From: Lactiplantibacillus nangangensis
Lineage (GTDB): Bacteria > Bacillota > Bacilli > Lactobacillales > Lactobacillaceae
Length of the DNA stretch: 64,000 bases
Assembly: GCF_005405065.1 (NCBI RefSeq)
Contig: NZ_BJDI01000011.1
Span: 62,001 to 126,000 of the forward strand
Direction of reading: 5' to 3'
Below are positions 26,093 through 35,183 of the stretch, in pieces. Position numbers and translations under genes: made by a program. Position 1 is the first letter of the stretch, and each line of letters begins with the position of its first letter. Under the pieces are notes generated by a model. It was not told where the DNA came from and did not search any database. It worked only from the letters and a program-made list of their open reading frames with translations.

Positions 26093-26749
26093 TTATTCAG
26101 TTAAATCTTCAGCGTATTTGACGACTTTAACTTGGTCACCATCGATGTCTAAGCGCGTCACGCTACCATTCTTCGGGCCGCGTGAGATATCAATGTCGGG
26201 CCCAAAATGCGAGACAATGCTGCGAATCGTTGTGCCGTGACTGACTACGAGGACCTTTTCATGGTTGTCGTGATGGGCCTTTAAATAGTCAAAGCCGCGA
26301 TTAACGCGTTCCCAATAAGTGGCGTTGTCTTCCGCTTCATGGAACGGATCGATTTCGCGCATTAAATCTTTGGTTTCTTCGATCGACATATAACTGAGCA
26401 ACTCGTGTAAGCTAGTCACGCCATAATCTTTGCCGACTAAGGACCAAGTTCGACTTGAGTCGTCACCTTCGTAGTAACCGTAAAAAGTTTCACGAAAACT
26501 AGGTAAAGTAGTCAGCGTTACGTTCGCTTTACCAGCCGCCGCTTTAATGAGTTTAGCGGTATCCATCGCGCGTTTGGAGTCGCTGGAATAGTAATGCGCA
26601 AAGTTAACGTCGGCTAAAGCCTGGCCAACTTGTTGTGCGGTGGCCTTGCCTTGGTCGGTCAACGGTGAATCTGACCAACCTTGCATCCGATTGAATAAAT
26701 TGAAATAAGTCTGGCCATGCCGGACAAAATAAATTGAAAATTGAGACAT
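26093..26749 (-). CDS. Histidine phosphatase / phosphoglycerate-mutase-like protein (second copy)
   Basis: 218 residues, branch 1 histidine phosphatase. The catalytic motif is FVRHGQTYFN (phosphorylated His in RHG, near residue 11) and the second His is in VLVVSHGTTIRS. Members dephosphorylate small phosphorylated metabolites or act as mutases. It lies 15 bp after its close paralogue and shares its operon. AAGGAG precedes the ATG. Confidence 0.85.
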   Translation of the reverse strand: MSQFSIYFVRHGQTYFNLFNRMQGWSDSPLTDQGKATAQQVGQALADVNFAHYYSSDSKRAMDTAKLIKAAAGKANVTLTTLPSFRETFYGYYEGDDSSRTWSLVGKDYGVTSLHELLSYMSIEETKDLMREIDPFHEAEDNATYWERVNRGFDYLKAHHDNHEKVLVVSHGTTIRSIVSHFGPDIDISRGPKNGSVTRLDIDGDQVKVVKYAEDLTE

Positions 26750-26764
26750 GTTAAGCTCCTTAAA

Positions 26765-27421
26765 TTAGGCGATATGGTCTTTTTTGCCGAAGTAGTCCAC
26801 GCGAATGTCATCATCTGAGATGGTGAACTTGGTGACACTGCCATTTTGTGGTCGCGCTGGCGAGTTCAATGCCATGTATTCTGCGGCGATACTAAAAATC
26901 GTATTGCCATGGCTAACTAACAGGACCTTGTCGCCGTCGTGTGACTTGGCGCGAAGTTCCGCGAGGCCACCGTTGACCCGTTCCCAGAATTCAGCGTTAT
27001 TTTCAGCTTGATGAAATGGGTCGGCTTCCTTGGCAAAATCCTTGGCTTTATGAATCCCGTATTTGGCGATAATGTCAGATAGGGACGGCGCTTGATGTGG
27101 TGCGCCAATCATATACCAAGTTTGCGAGGTGTCGTCGCCTTCAAAATAACCATAGAAGGCTTCCCGGAAAGCTGGCATCGGCGTGACGTCCAGCTCACCG
27201 TTGCCACTAGCAGGAAGAATCAATTTGGCGGTGTCCATTGCCCGGGTCATGTCACTCGCGTAGGCGGCGTCAAAATGAATCCCAGCCAGCATCTTACCAG
27301 CGTTGCGTGCATCTTGTTTGCCGACTTCGGTCAGCGGTGAATCGCACCAGCCTTGCATCCGGCGGTACTTATTAAAGTAAGTTTGTCCATGACGAATCAT
27401 GTAAACTGAAAATGTAGACAT
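26765..27421 (-). CDS. Histidine phosphatase / phosphoglycerate-mutase-like protein (first copy)
   Basis: 218 residues, same length and layout as the next gene downstream: MIRHGQTYFNKYRRMQGW at the N-terminus, and VLLVSHGNTIFS for the second active-site His. The two are clear tandem paralogues with divergent C-terminal halves, so different substrates are possible. AAGGAG precedes the ATG. Confidence 0.85.
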   Translation of the reverse strand: MSTFSVYMIRHGQTYFNKYRRMQGWCDSPLTEVGKQDARNAGKMLAGIHFDAAYASDMTRAMDTAKLILPASGNGELDVTPMPAFREAFYGYFEGDDTSQTWYMIGAPHQAPSLSDIIAKYGIHKAKDFAKEADPFHQAENNAEFWERVNGGLAELRAKSHDGDKVLLVSHGNTIFSIAAEYMALNSPARPQNGSVTKFTISDDDIRVDYFGKKDHIA

Positions 27422-27462
27422 TAGTTACTCCTTAAATTGAATGATAGGTCTATCTTAGCATA

Positions 27463-29319
27463 CTAGTTGGCGGTCGCTAAGGCTTGTCGAATCCGTGGCG
27501 CGTCTTGCTTGCTCCCAGTGAAGATCAACCGGTCACCATATTGAATCAAGGTATTCCCATTTGGCACAATAACTTTGCGGTTGCGGATGACTTCGCTGAT
27601 CGTAATATCTTTGGCAAATTGGAGATTCTTGATCTGCACATTGGTGTACAAGTGGTTGACAACGCGGACTTCGTAAATACTGTTCTCGGTATCTTGTAAC
27701 ATCAGCAAGGTTGATGGTGATTCGATCAAGGAGCGTAACAATGTGATATTCGCTTCTGGCGTGTTGTAGACTTCAATACCGAGGTCGCGGAGTTCATCCT
27801 CATGTTCGTTCAAGACGTTTCGGTCTTCAAAACGAACAATGATCCGTTTGACTCCATAATCTTTCGCTGCTTTGGCTAATGTGTAGTTACGTTCGGCGTC
27901 GATATGACCAAGAACTAGAATGTCTGCGTCAAAGACGCCTTGTGCTTCCAACTGTTCTGCGGAAAAATTTTCCAGCAGTTGAACGGGGATTTGCGCATGG
28001 TAAGTTTCATAGTTTTGCGGATGATTAGTGTACATTTTGACATCATACCAGCCCTTGCGTAACTGTTGCGCCACGGGGACGGTGCTTAAATTAGCGCCAA
28101 TAAAGTGGACCGCAGTTTTAACGAGGTCTTCTTTTTCAGCGGAATAGAACTTGTTGAAAATTAGTGGTGACACGATGCAAGTCAGTAAGGCGGCCAATAA
28201 GAAGGCCCCGGACTGGTCGCTGGTAATGGTTTTCATTGATTTGGCGACGCGTAAAACGGCTAAGACCATCGTCATAGTTGTGGCGGTCAAGGCGGTTCCG
28301 GCAATTGCGTTGGCTTGTTTGAAGCGTAACTTCAAAACCCAGTAACCACCAAGTTTGGCGACCATGTAAGCTAAGAAGAATAACGGAATCAAGAGGAGTG
28401 TTTTGCCACTCGTTAAGATGGTTCGCAGATTCAGGTCGACCCCGGTTGAAATGAAGAAAATCGGGATAAAGAAGCCGTAACCAATCGAGTCGAGGCGTTC
28501 GCGGGTGCTTTCGCTCGGCTGTAACAATTTCAACACGATCCCAGCGACAAAGGCTCCGAGAATGTTTTCTGCACCGACTGTTTCTGCGACGGTGACCATC
28601 GTTACGATTAGGAAAAAGGCGAGGCGGATGTCTAGTTGCGTCGTCGATTTATTAATATTTTGATAGAAGTTAAAGAACGGTTTGAACCGAAGCAACAGCA
28701 AGGCCGCGACTGCCAAGATCAGTAATAATAGCCATAAGCTTTGCGAATTGCTGCCAAAAATTGAGGCGTAGAGCGTTAAGCCCATCATTGGAATCAGTTC
28801 ACCGAAGACTGAGATCAGTAAGACTGTTTGTCCAAAGGCTTTGCTTAGCAGTTCCTTTTCTTTTAACGCGGCAATCACGATACCTAGTGAAATCGTGCCA
28901 AATAAAATCGTGGCGAGCCAAAAGTCGCTGAACAGGCCGCTGACTTTGAACGCCGCCGCCAGCAGTAGGGATAGGATGATGACGGTGCTGTACGCGTAGA
29001 CTGATAAGCGCACTGGCGAGTATTTAGGTAAGTTGCCGGCTTGCTTTTGTTCAAGCGGTGTCAGGGCCGTGCGCCGTTTCTTAAATAAACTGAAGTCGAT
29101 TTCGAGTCCGCTCAAAAATAGGAGCACGATGACCCCAATCGTCGACAGTTGGGAGATCGATGTTGTCATCTTGACGATGTTAAGCAAGCTAGGTCCGAGC
29201 ACGATACCGACGATGATTTCCATGACGGCCGTGGGGAGACTGTTGATCTTGAATTTCGCCATCACTAACGGAATTAGTAGGGCGGCAAATAAAATAATGA
29301 CTAATGAGACTTGATCCAT
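27463..29319 (-). CDS. CPA2 monovalent cation/proton antiporter with RCK domains
   Basis: 618 residues. Residues 1-390 are a 12-helix Na+/H+ exchanger-type domain. About 400-520 is a TrkA-N-like (RCK) domain and about 535-618 a TrkA-C domain (VRVVNHLYTNVQIKNLQF, NGNTLIQYGDRLIFTGS). Such KefB-like proteins exchange K+ or Na+ for protons under cytoplasmic control. The TrkA-N glycine motif is degenerate, so nucleotide binding may be lost. It follows the GrpB-Nudix gene by 18 bp. Confidence 0.85.
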   Translation of the reverse strand: MDQVSLVIILFAALLIPLVMAKFKINSLPTAVMEIIVGIVLGPSLLNIVKMTTSISQLSTIGVIVLLFLSGLEIDFSLFKKRRTALTPLEQKQAGNLPKYSPVRLSVYAYSTVIILSLLLAAAFKVSGLFSDFWLATILFGTISLGIVIAALKEKELLSKAFGQTVLLISVFGELIPMMGLTLYASIFGSNSQSLWLLLLILAVAALLLLRFKPFFNFYQNINKSTTQLDIRLAFFLIVTMVTVAETVGAENILGAFVAGIVLKLLQPSESTRERLDSIGYGFFIPIFFISTGVDLNLRTILTSGKTLLLIPLFFLAYMVAKLGGYWVLKLRFKQANAIAGTALTATTMTMVLAVLRVAKSMKTITSDQSGAFLLAALLTCIVSPLIFNKFYSAEKEDLVKTAVHFIGANLSTVPVAQQLRKGWYDVKMYTNHPQNYETYHAQIPVQLLENFSAEQLEAQGVFDADILVLGHIDAERNYTLAKAAKDYGVKRIIVRFEDRNVLNEHEDELRDLGIEVYNTPEANITLLRSLIESPSTLLMLQDTENSIYEVRVVNHLYTNVQIKNLQFAKDITISEVIRNRKVIVPNGNTLIQYGDRLIFTGSKQDAPRIRQALATAN

Positions 29320-29337
29320 AATAAATCCCTTTCTTAG

Positions 29338-30288
29338 TTAATAGACATTGAGTTGGTCGTCATCAAAGCCCCAGAACGCTTCATTGAGGTCAGGGTTAGT
29401 GAAGACATTTAAGATTGGTTCGATGCCTGGCGCTAGTTTGTCTGGTGTCAGGGCACTTAGCGGCTGCCAACTGATGGCGCCTTCGTATGATCCAGCGAGC
29501 AAGTCGCCACTGTAGTCGCACGTCGTGTAAAGGGTGCCGAGTGACACATCACCGGCGTCATTTTCGACCCAAGTAACGGTGCCAACTAGTTTTAAGTTGG
29601 TGACAGTCAGGCCAGTTTCTTCGCGGACTTCGCGTTGCATGGCATGGATTTGCGACTCGCCGGGGTCAACGTGACCACCAGGAAAGGTGAGTCCCGTCCA
29701 TTTGGCGTCAATCTTGTTTTCAACGATGACTTCGTGGGTTTCAGGATTCATGATCAGACACATGTTGACGAGTTCGGCCCGGACAGTCCGGTCATGCGTT
29801 TCATGCGCATCTTTAGTGGCGAGCCAATCACTAACCTTGCCGTTCAGACTAGTGACAAAGTCGGTCTTGGCGGCATAGTAATCGTCACTAGTCAGTGCGG
29901 TTTGACGCACCGCCGTGTATTTGCGGCTGTCGGTGCGATGTGCATTAATGTAGTCCCGGAAATTGATGACCGTTTGATAGGCGTCAGCGTCCGTGAAAAG
30001 CAGTAAGTTAACCGCTTGATTGTGCCAGTTGAGTTGGTAAGTTGCGGGCTGGTTTGTGATTGTGGTCAAGTCGAATGCCGACTTCAGCGTCGCGACTGCC
30101 TGGTCATCATTTGAGACCAAGAGGGCAATATCGATAATTGGTCGGGCGGGCACTTTCGGCATCGCCGTACTCCCAACATGACCGGCTTCAATTAGGTCGG
30201 TGGTTAAATGTTGCTTGAGTTCAGTTTGCAGGTCGGTCGCCAGCGATTGCCAAGCTGGTTGGTAACTGACGAGCGTTTTGGTTGTCAT
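29338..30288 (-). CDS. GrpB (UPF0157) - Nudix fusion protein
   Basis: 316 residues. Residues 1-165 match the GrpB/UPF0157 nucleotidyltransferase-like family (HVGSTAMPKVPARPIIDIALLV). Residues 180-316 form a Nudix hydrolase with the box GGHVDPGESQIHAMQREVREETGL. The fusion suggests transfer and cleavage of a nucleotide group on one substrate, but the function is unknown. Start 30288 is chosen for GGAGGTG upstream. Confidence 0.85.
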   Translation of the reverse strand: MTTKTLVSYQPAWQSLATDLQTELKQHLTTDLIEAGHVGSTAMPKVPARPIIDIALLVSNDDQAVATLKSAFDLTTITNQPATYQLNWHNQAVNLLLFTDADAYQTVINFRDYINAHRTDSRKYTAVRQTALTSDDYYAAKTDFVTSLNGKVSDWLATKDAHETHDRTVRAELVNMCLIMNPETHEVIVENKIDAKWTGLTFPGGHVDPGESQIHAMQREVREETGLTVTNLKLVGTVTWVENDAGDVSLGTLYTTCDYSGDLLAGSYEGAISWQPLSALTPDKLAPGIEPILNVFTNPDLNEAFWGFDDDQLNVY

Positions 30289-30504
30289 TGTGAATGGACA
30301 CCTCCGTGAGTTTGCTTCTATGAAAGGATACACTTTTTACCTATTCAATGAAAGAATTTGCTCAGCGAGATTCGGCTATAAAATGACCGTAAATACGTGA
30401 CTCGTTACCCGAAAAAACGCAACTTGTATATAGTATTTTGATATTAGTGTAATATGAGGTCTGCTAGATTTATATGATAGAAAGGTGTTATAGGAGGTAA
30501 TCAA

Positions 30505-30690
30505 ATGAGCAGTAAAGCAAGTCTAAAAAAACAAGCAATCATGGCTAAAGAAATCATGATAAGGTATGACAATAACATTGGCGTGCTACGAGAAAAGGGA
30601 ACTGCTGGGGAGCTCAAAGCTGTGATGACTTATATCGCAAATGAATCAAATTATAAACAACGAGTAACCGCCGGACTAGAGAAAGAATAG
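30505..30690 (+). CDS. Small hypothetical protein (61 residues)
   Basis: A 61-residue Lys/Glu-rich protein without membrane segments or recognised motifs (MSSKASLKKQ, VMTYIANESNYKQRV). TAGGAGG at a good distance before the ATG and a strong terminator after the stop support a real gene. A promoter-like TTGTAT / TGTAAT pair lies around 30424-30455. Confidence 0.55.
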   Translation: MSSKASLKKQAIMAKEIMIRYDNNIGVLREKGTAGELKAVMTYIANESNYKQRVTAGLEKE

Positions 30691-30722
30691 TTACTTGCTA
30701 AGCAAAATTGGGTGTGTTTTAG

Positions 30723-30755
30723 AAACAGTTGGAAGATTGTGACCAACTGTTTTTT
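30723..30755 (+). terminator. Terminator
   Basis: AAACAGTTGG / CCAACTGTTTTTT with a 10-nt loop. Confidence 0.85.
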
Positions 30756-30827
30756 GCTATTTAAACTAAGATTTAGCGCAAAAAAATAACTGCCAACTGA
30801 CAGTTATCAAAATCATCAAATTTAAGT

Positions 30828-31463
30828 TTAAGCGACCGGGTGACGACGCAGTGTTTTGAACAACGTAATCGTGGCAGCCGGAATTAACGCGCAGGCGAGA
30901 ATTCCTAAGAAGAATAGTGACAGGTGATCCTGCACGAAGCTGATGGAACCAAAGAAGTAGCCGAGTGAGCAACCGACCGCGACCCAGATGCCAACGCCTA
31001 ATAAATTCCATAAGGCGAAAGATTTCTGTGCCATTTTAGACGCACCGGCACTTAATGGTACGAAAGTCCGAATCAACGGCACAAAGCGACCAAACATGAC
31101 GGCCTTACTCCCATACTTGGCGAAGAAACGTTGCGCTTTGACTTGCTTATCCTGTGGTAAATGACGTTGCAACCAAGGCAAGTTGATCAAGTAGCGGCCA
31201 ATTTCAAAGTTAACGGTATCGCCAATCACGGCAGCGGCAAAGAAGACGGGCACGAGTACTTGAATACTCAAGCTCGTGTGGGTCGCGGCCATCGTGCTGG
31301 CGAGAAAGATCAGCGATTCACCGGGTAAAAATGGGAAGACGACCATGCCGGTTTCCAGGAAGATGACGGCAAATAGGGTAATGTAGCTCCAATTACCGAG
31401 TGTCATTAACAGTGGCACGATGAAGTCTTCCAAATGGGTCAGAATTTCAATTAAATTGGCCAA
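30828..31463 (-). CDS. DedA-family membrane protein
   Basis: About 211 residues, of the DedA/VTT family of lipid-linked transport proteins: FLPGESLIFLASTMAA, GRFVPLIRTFVPLSAGASKM and NLLGVGIWVAVGCSLGYFFG are conserved. Members recycle undecaprenyl phosphate or other lipids across the membrane. The start at TTG 31463 is preferred because GGAGGTG lies seven bases upstream; an in-frame ATG at 31493 has no ribosome site. Confidence 0.85.
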   Translation of the reverse strand: MANLIEILTHLEDFIVPLLMTLGNWSYITLFAVIFLETGMVVFPFLPGESLIFLASTMAATHTSLSIQVLVPVFFAAAVIGDTVNFEIGRYLINLPWLQRHLPQDKQVKAQRFFAKYGSKAVMFGRFVPLIRTFVPLSAGASKMAQKSFALWNLLGVGIWVAVGCSLGYFFGSISFVQDHLSLFFLGILACALIPAATITLFKTLRRHPVA

Positions 31464-31693
31464 CGGCGCCACCTCCAGTAAAGTTAGTTTCATTTTAGTC
31501 GGATTATCGTTAAATTACTAGTGTAAGCGGTAACATTTTCATCGATTTAAACGAATCATAACTTTGATAATGAAACGGTCATACTTCCTTAACTAAAATG
31601 ACGAATTTGCCTCATTTTAACAGGTTATTGATTGAGTCAAGCCTGGGATAGTGATAAGATTGTTTATCGAGTTTTAGGAATGGAGGACGCTTG

Positions 31694-34000
31694 ATGGCTA
31701 AGTCGATTAAAGCTTCAGAACAACAACATCTTGATTATGTGGTTGATAAGATTCGGATCGAGGAAACGAAACAGAGTGAAACGATTGAACGGTCCGAAAA
31801 TGATCAAGCCGATATTAAGCAAAACTTTTATAATGACGTCAATATTAAGACCGACAGTTATGAAGGCATGATGGAAACTGGTTTGTCCGTCCGACAACAG
31901 CAACAAATGTTGGACGAACGGCAGAATAGTTGGCAACACGCGACCAAACAATTGTCGACTTTGAAAAAGTTGGAAAAGAATGCTTATTTTGCGCGCCTTG
32001 ATTTTCATGAGGCGGGCGAACCGGCGACCGAAACCATTTATATTGGGCTGAGCTCATTTTCTGACAGTCCGGATCACTTCTTGATCTATGACTGGCGGGC
32101 GCCAATCTCAAGCATCTATTATGATGGTGGGTTGGGGCACGTCACTTATCAGACGCCGGATGGCTTACAGTCGGTGGATGTCCAATTAAAACGACAACTG
32201 ATGATCGAAGACGGGACCATTGTCACGGTCTACGATACGGATGAAGCCGTGGGCGATTCGATGTTACTCGAAGTATTGGACGAAAAGTCTGACGTGAAGA
32301 TGAAGAGCATCGTCACGACCATCCAGAAGGAACAAAATACGATTATCCGCGATACCAGTTCGGACCTCTTATTCGTTCAAGGGGCTGCGGGATCGGGGAA
32401 AACGTCGTCGGTACTGCAACGAGTGGCGTATCTCTTATACCGTTATCGGGGTAATTTAAACGCGGGGCAAGTGATCCTATTCTCGCCGAACCAATTGTTC
32501 AACGACTATATTAACCAAGTGCTTCCTGAATTGGGCGAGCAAAATATGGTGCAGATGACGTACTTCCAATACGCGTCATATCGCCTGCCACACATGCAAG
32601 TCGAGACGTTACAACAACGTTTTGAAACGGAAAACACGCCGACGATGGCGAAAATTACCAAACTGGAAGGTAGCTTAGCCTTTTTCAATGCGGTCACGAC
32701 ATATGGTCGGCATTTGGAATCCGCTGACATGCGTTTCCGCAACATCATGCTGAACAAGGAAGTCTTGATTCCGCGTGACAAGATCAAAGAAATCTACTAT
32801 TCATTTAACGAAAACTATCACCTTGGCAACCGCTTGTCGGCGACTAAGGAAGAATTGATTAAAATTTTGAACCGCAAAGTTGCGGCCGAAATGCGGACGA
32901 AGTGGGTCGAAGAAGCCGTTCAAGACTTATCTAAAGAAGAATTGAACGACATGTACGGCAACCAACCGCGTGAATTTAAGAACGGCGATGAAGAATTCCG
33001 GTTCTTAGCACGGAAGATTGTCATGCAACGCTTAGGAACCGCCCGAACACAAATCGTGCGGAACCGTTTCTTGAGCATCAACATGCAGTACGCCCACTTC
33101 TTGCATGAAGTTCCCGCAATCCTTGATCTCGACAAGTACGGGATTTCGAAGGACGATTGGGAACAGGCCGTGGAAGCCAAGCTGGCCGCCATCAAAGAAC
33201 GCCACATTTCGTTGACAACCGTGTCAGCCTACATGTACTTGCATGATTTGATGACCGGTAAAAAGGGCCAACGTGACATTCGTTTCGTCTTCTTAGATGA
33301 AATTCAAGATTACAACGCGTTCCAATTGGCTTTCTTGAAATTTAGCTTCCCAAATGCCCGGTTTACGATGCTCGGGGATTTGAACCAAGCAATCTTCACT
33401 AAAGAAAACAGTCATACGTTGATTGGTGAACTGGAAACGTTGTTCGATCCAGAAAAGACGCGGGTCGTTCAATTAACCAAGTCGTATCGGTCGACGCAAC
33501 AGATTACCGATTTTACTAAAGAAATCCTCGTCAATGGTGAAGCCGTTACGGCGTTTGATCGCCAAGGCGACTTGCCAAATATGGCGGTCACGGATAACTT
33601 TGAGCAAGCGGTGGACCAAGTGGTTAAGCAGTTAGCCACCAATAATTCGGATCATGATACGACGGCGATTATTGGCAAGACTTTAGCTGAAAGTGAGCAA
33701 TTGACGGAAGCCTTGCAAGCTCGGGGCATTCACGTCACCTTGATTCGGACTGAAAATCAACGGTTAGCACCGGGGCTAATCGTCGTGCCATCGTTCTTAG
33801 CGAAAGGGTTGGAATTCGATGCGGTCATCGTGTGGAACGCCAACGCTGATAACTATCAACGTGAAGACGAGCGGCAATTACTCTATACGATCTGCTCACG
33901 AGCGATGCATGAATTGACCGTGATTGCGATTGGTCAACTGTCACCATTGTTGACACGCGTTAAGCCAGAACTGTATACGATTAATGAAACAACTGTTTAA
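31694..34000 (+). CDS. helD: RNA polymerase recycling ATPase HelD
   Basis: 768 residues, UvrD/Rep-like superfamily 1. A charged N-terminal coiled coil (about 1-70) is the arm that enters the polymerase channel. Walker A is GAAGSGKTSS (about 234-243), Walker B FLDEIQDYN, and later helicase motifs include QLTKSYRSTQQI and LLYTICSRAM. HelD pries stalled RNA polymerase off DNA. GGAGG precedes ATG 31694. Single gene with promoter TTGAGT / TAAGAT and a terminator after it. Confidence 0.92.
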   Translation: MAKSIKASEQQHLDYVVDKIRIEETKQSETIERSENDQADIKQNFYNDVNIKTDSYEGMMETGLSVRQQQQMLDERQNSWQHATKQLSTLKKLEKNAYFARLDFHEAGEPATETIYIGLSSFSDSPDHFLIYDWRAPISSIYYDGGLGHVTYQTPDGLQSVDVQLKRQLMIEDGTIVTVYDTDEAVGDSMLLEVLDEKSDVKMKSIVTTIQKEQNTIIRDTSSDLLFVQGAAGSGKTSSVLQRVAYLLYRYRGNLNAGQVILFSPNQLFNDYINQVLPELGEQNMVQMTYFQYASYRLPHMQVETLQQRFETENTPTMAKITKLEGSLAFFNAVTTYGRHLESADMRFRNIMLNKEVLIPRDKIKEIYYSFNENYHLGNRLSATKEELIKILNRKVAAEMRTKWVEEAVQDLSKEELNDMYGNQPREFKNGDEEFRFLARKIVMQRLGTARTQIVRNRFLSINMQYAHFLHEVPAILDLDKYGISKDDWEQAVEAKLAAIKERHISLTTVSAYMYLHDLMTGKKGQRDIRFVFLDEIQDYNAFQLAFLKFSFPNARFTMLGDLNQAIFTKENSHTLIGELETLFDPEKTRVVQLTKSYRSTQQITDFTKEILVNGEAVTAFDRQGDLPNMAVTDNFEQAVDQVVKQLATNNSDHDTTAIIGKTLAESEQLTEALQARGIHVTLIRTENQRLAPGLIVVPSFLAKGLEFDAVIVWNANADNYQREDERQLLYTICSRAMHELTVIAIGQLSPLLTRVKPELYTINETTV

Positions 34001-34023
34001 GCTAATACTTTAAAAAGTTAATT

Positions 34024-34064
34024 AGCACGACAACTGTTTATTCAGCTGTTGTGCTGATTTTTTT
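34024..34064 (+). terminator. Terminator of helD
   Basis: AGCACGACAACTG / CAGCTGTTGTGCT stem followed by T7. Confidence 0.85.
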
Positions 34065-34165
34065 ATACTTGGAATTCCCGGTATTACTAAACGAGCTGTG
34101 GCATAATTACGACTGCTTTTATGCTATAATTAGCCCATTAATTTAATGATGGTGGCAGACAAATT

Positions 34166-35089
34166 ATGGAAGAGCAACTGAATTATTATCGCTTCTCACG
34201 GGAGCAATGGAAACGATTCTATCGCGGTGGTCACGTGCCATTGACCGCCAATAATCTACACGAAATTAAAGCGTTCAATGATCAGATCAGCATCGATGAT
34301 GTCCGCGAGATTTATTTACCGGTCGCGCATTTACTTCAGGCGAAGTTTGAACACTACTTATCCTGGCGGGAGACGGAAGCCGTCTTTCTGCAACGGAATA
34401 ATAAGCAGTCGCCCTTTATTATCGGCGTCTCAGGGAGTGTGGCCGTTGGAAAAACAACGACGGCGCGCCTATTAGAAATTTTATTTAAATATTTATATCC
34501 GGACCGGCGCACGCAATTAATTACGACGGATGGGTTCTTATATTCCAATGCGGAACTCAAGCAACGTCAGTTAATGGAACGCAAGGGGTTTCCGGAAAGC
34601 TATGATATGCCGCGGTTGATTCAATTCTTGAATGACGTGAAGAGTGGCAAGCCGATTGCGAAGGCACCGGTGTATTCGCATCAGACTTACGATATCGTTC
34701 CGAATCGCTATGACGTCATCACCCATCCCGATATTTTGATTATCGAAGGGATTAATGTGTTGCAGTTGCCGACCAATCAACATATTTATATTAGTGATTT
34801 CACCGACTTCTCGGTGTATGTCGATGCGGATGCCAACTTGATTGAAACCTGGTACCTTGATCGTTTTGAAGCGTTGATGAAGACCGCGTTCCAAGACCCG
34901 CAAAACTACTTTTACCCGTGGGCCATCGGTGATCATGACGATGCGATTACGATGGCGAAGCGCGTGTGGGAAGATGTCGATTTGAAAAACTTGAATGATT
35001 ATATCTTGCCAACGCGGAATCGTGCGGATTTGATTTTGCACAAGGTGGCGCATCATGTGATTGACGCCGTCTATTTCCGCAAGTATTAA
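34166..35089 (+). CDS. coaA: Pantothenate kinase (type I)
   Basis: 307 residues. The P-loop GVSGSVAVGKTTTARLLE (about 89-106) and TTDGFLYSNAEL are conserved in bacterial type I CoaA. It phosphorylates pantothenate, the first and rate-controlling step of coenzyme A synthesis. The extended -10 TGCTATAAT upstream is a likely promoter. Confidence 0.95.
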   Translation: MEEQLNYYRFSREQWKRFYRGGHVPLTANNLHEIKAFNDQISIDDVREIYLPVAHLLQAKFEHYLSWRETEAVFLQRNNKQSPFIIGVSGSVAVGKTTTARLLEILFKYLYPDRRTQLITTDGFLYSNAELKQRQLMERKGFPESYDMPRLIQFLNDVKSGKPIAKAPVYSHQTYDIVPNRYDVITHPDILIIEGINVLQLPTNQHIYISDFTDFSVYVDADANLIETWYLDRFEALMKTAFQDPQNYFYPWAIGDHDDAITMAKRVWEDVDLKNLNDYILPTRNRADLILHKVAHHVIDAVYFRKY

Positions 35090-35183
35090 ACCGCTAAGAA
35101 ATTTCTCATAGTTATTGACCGTTCCTTGAGAAATCAGTATGATAGAGCTATTGAGCTACAATTAATCCAAAGGAGTGAACAAC

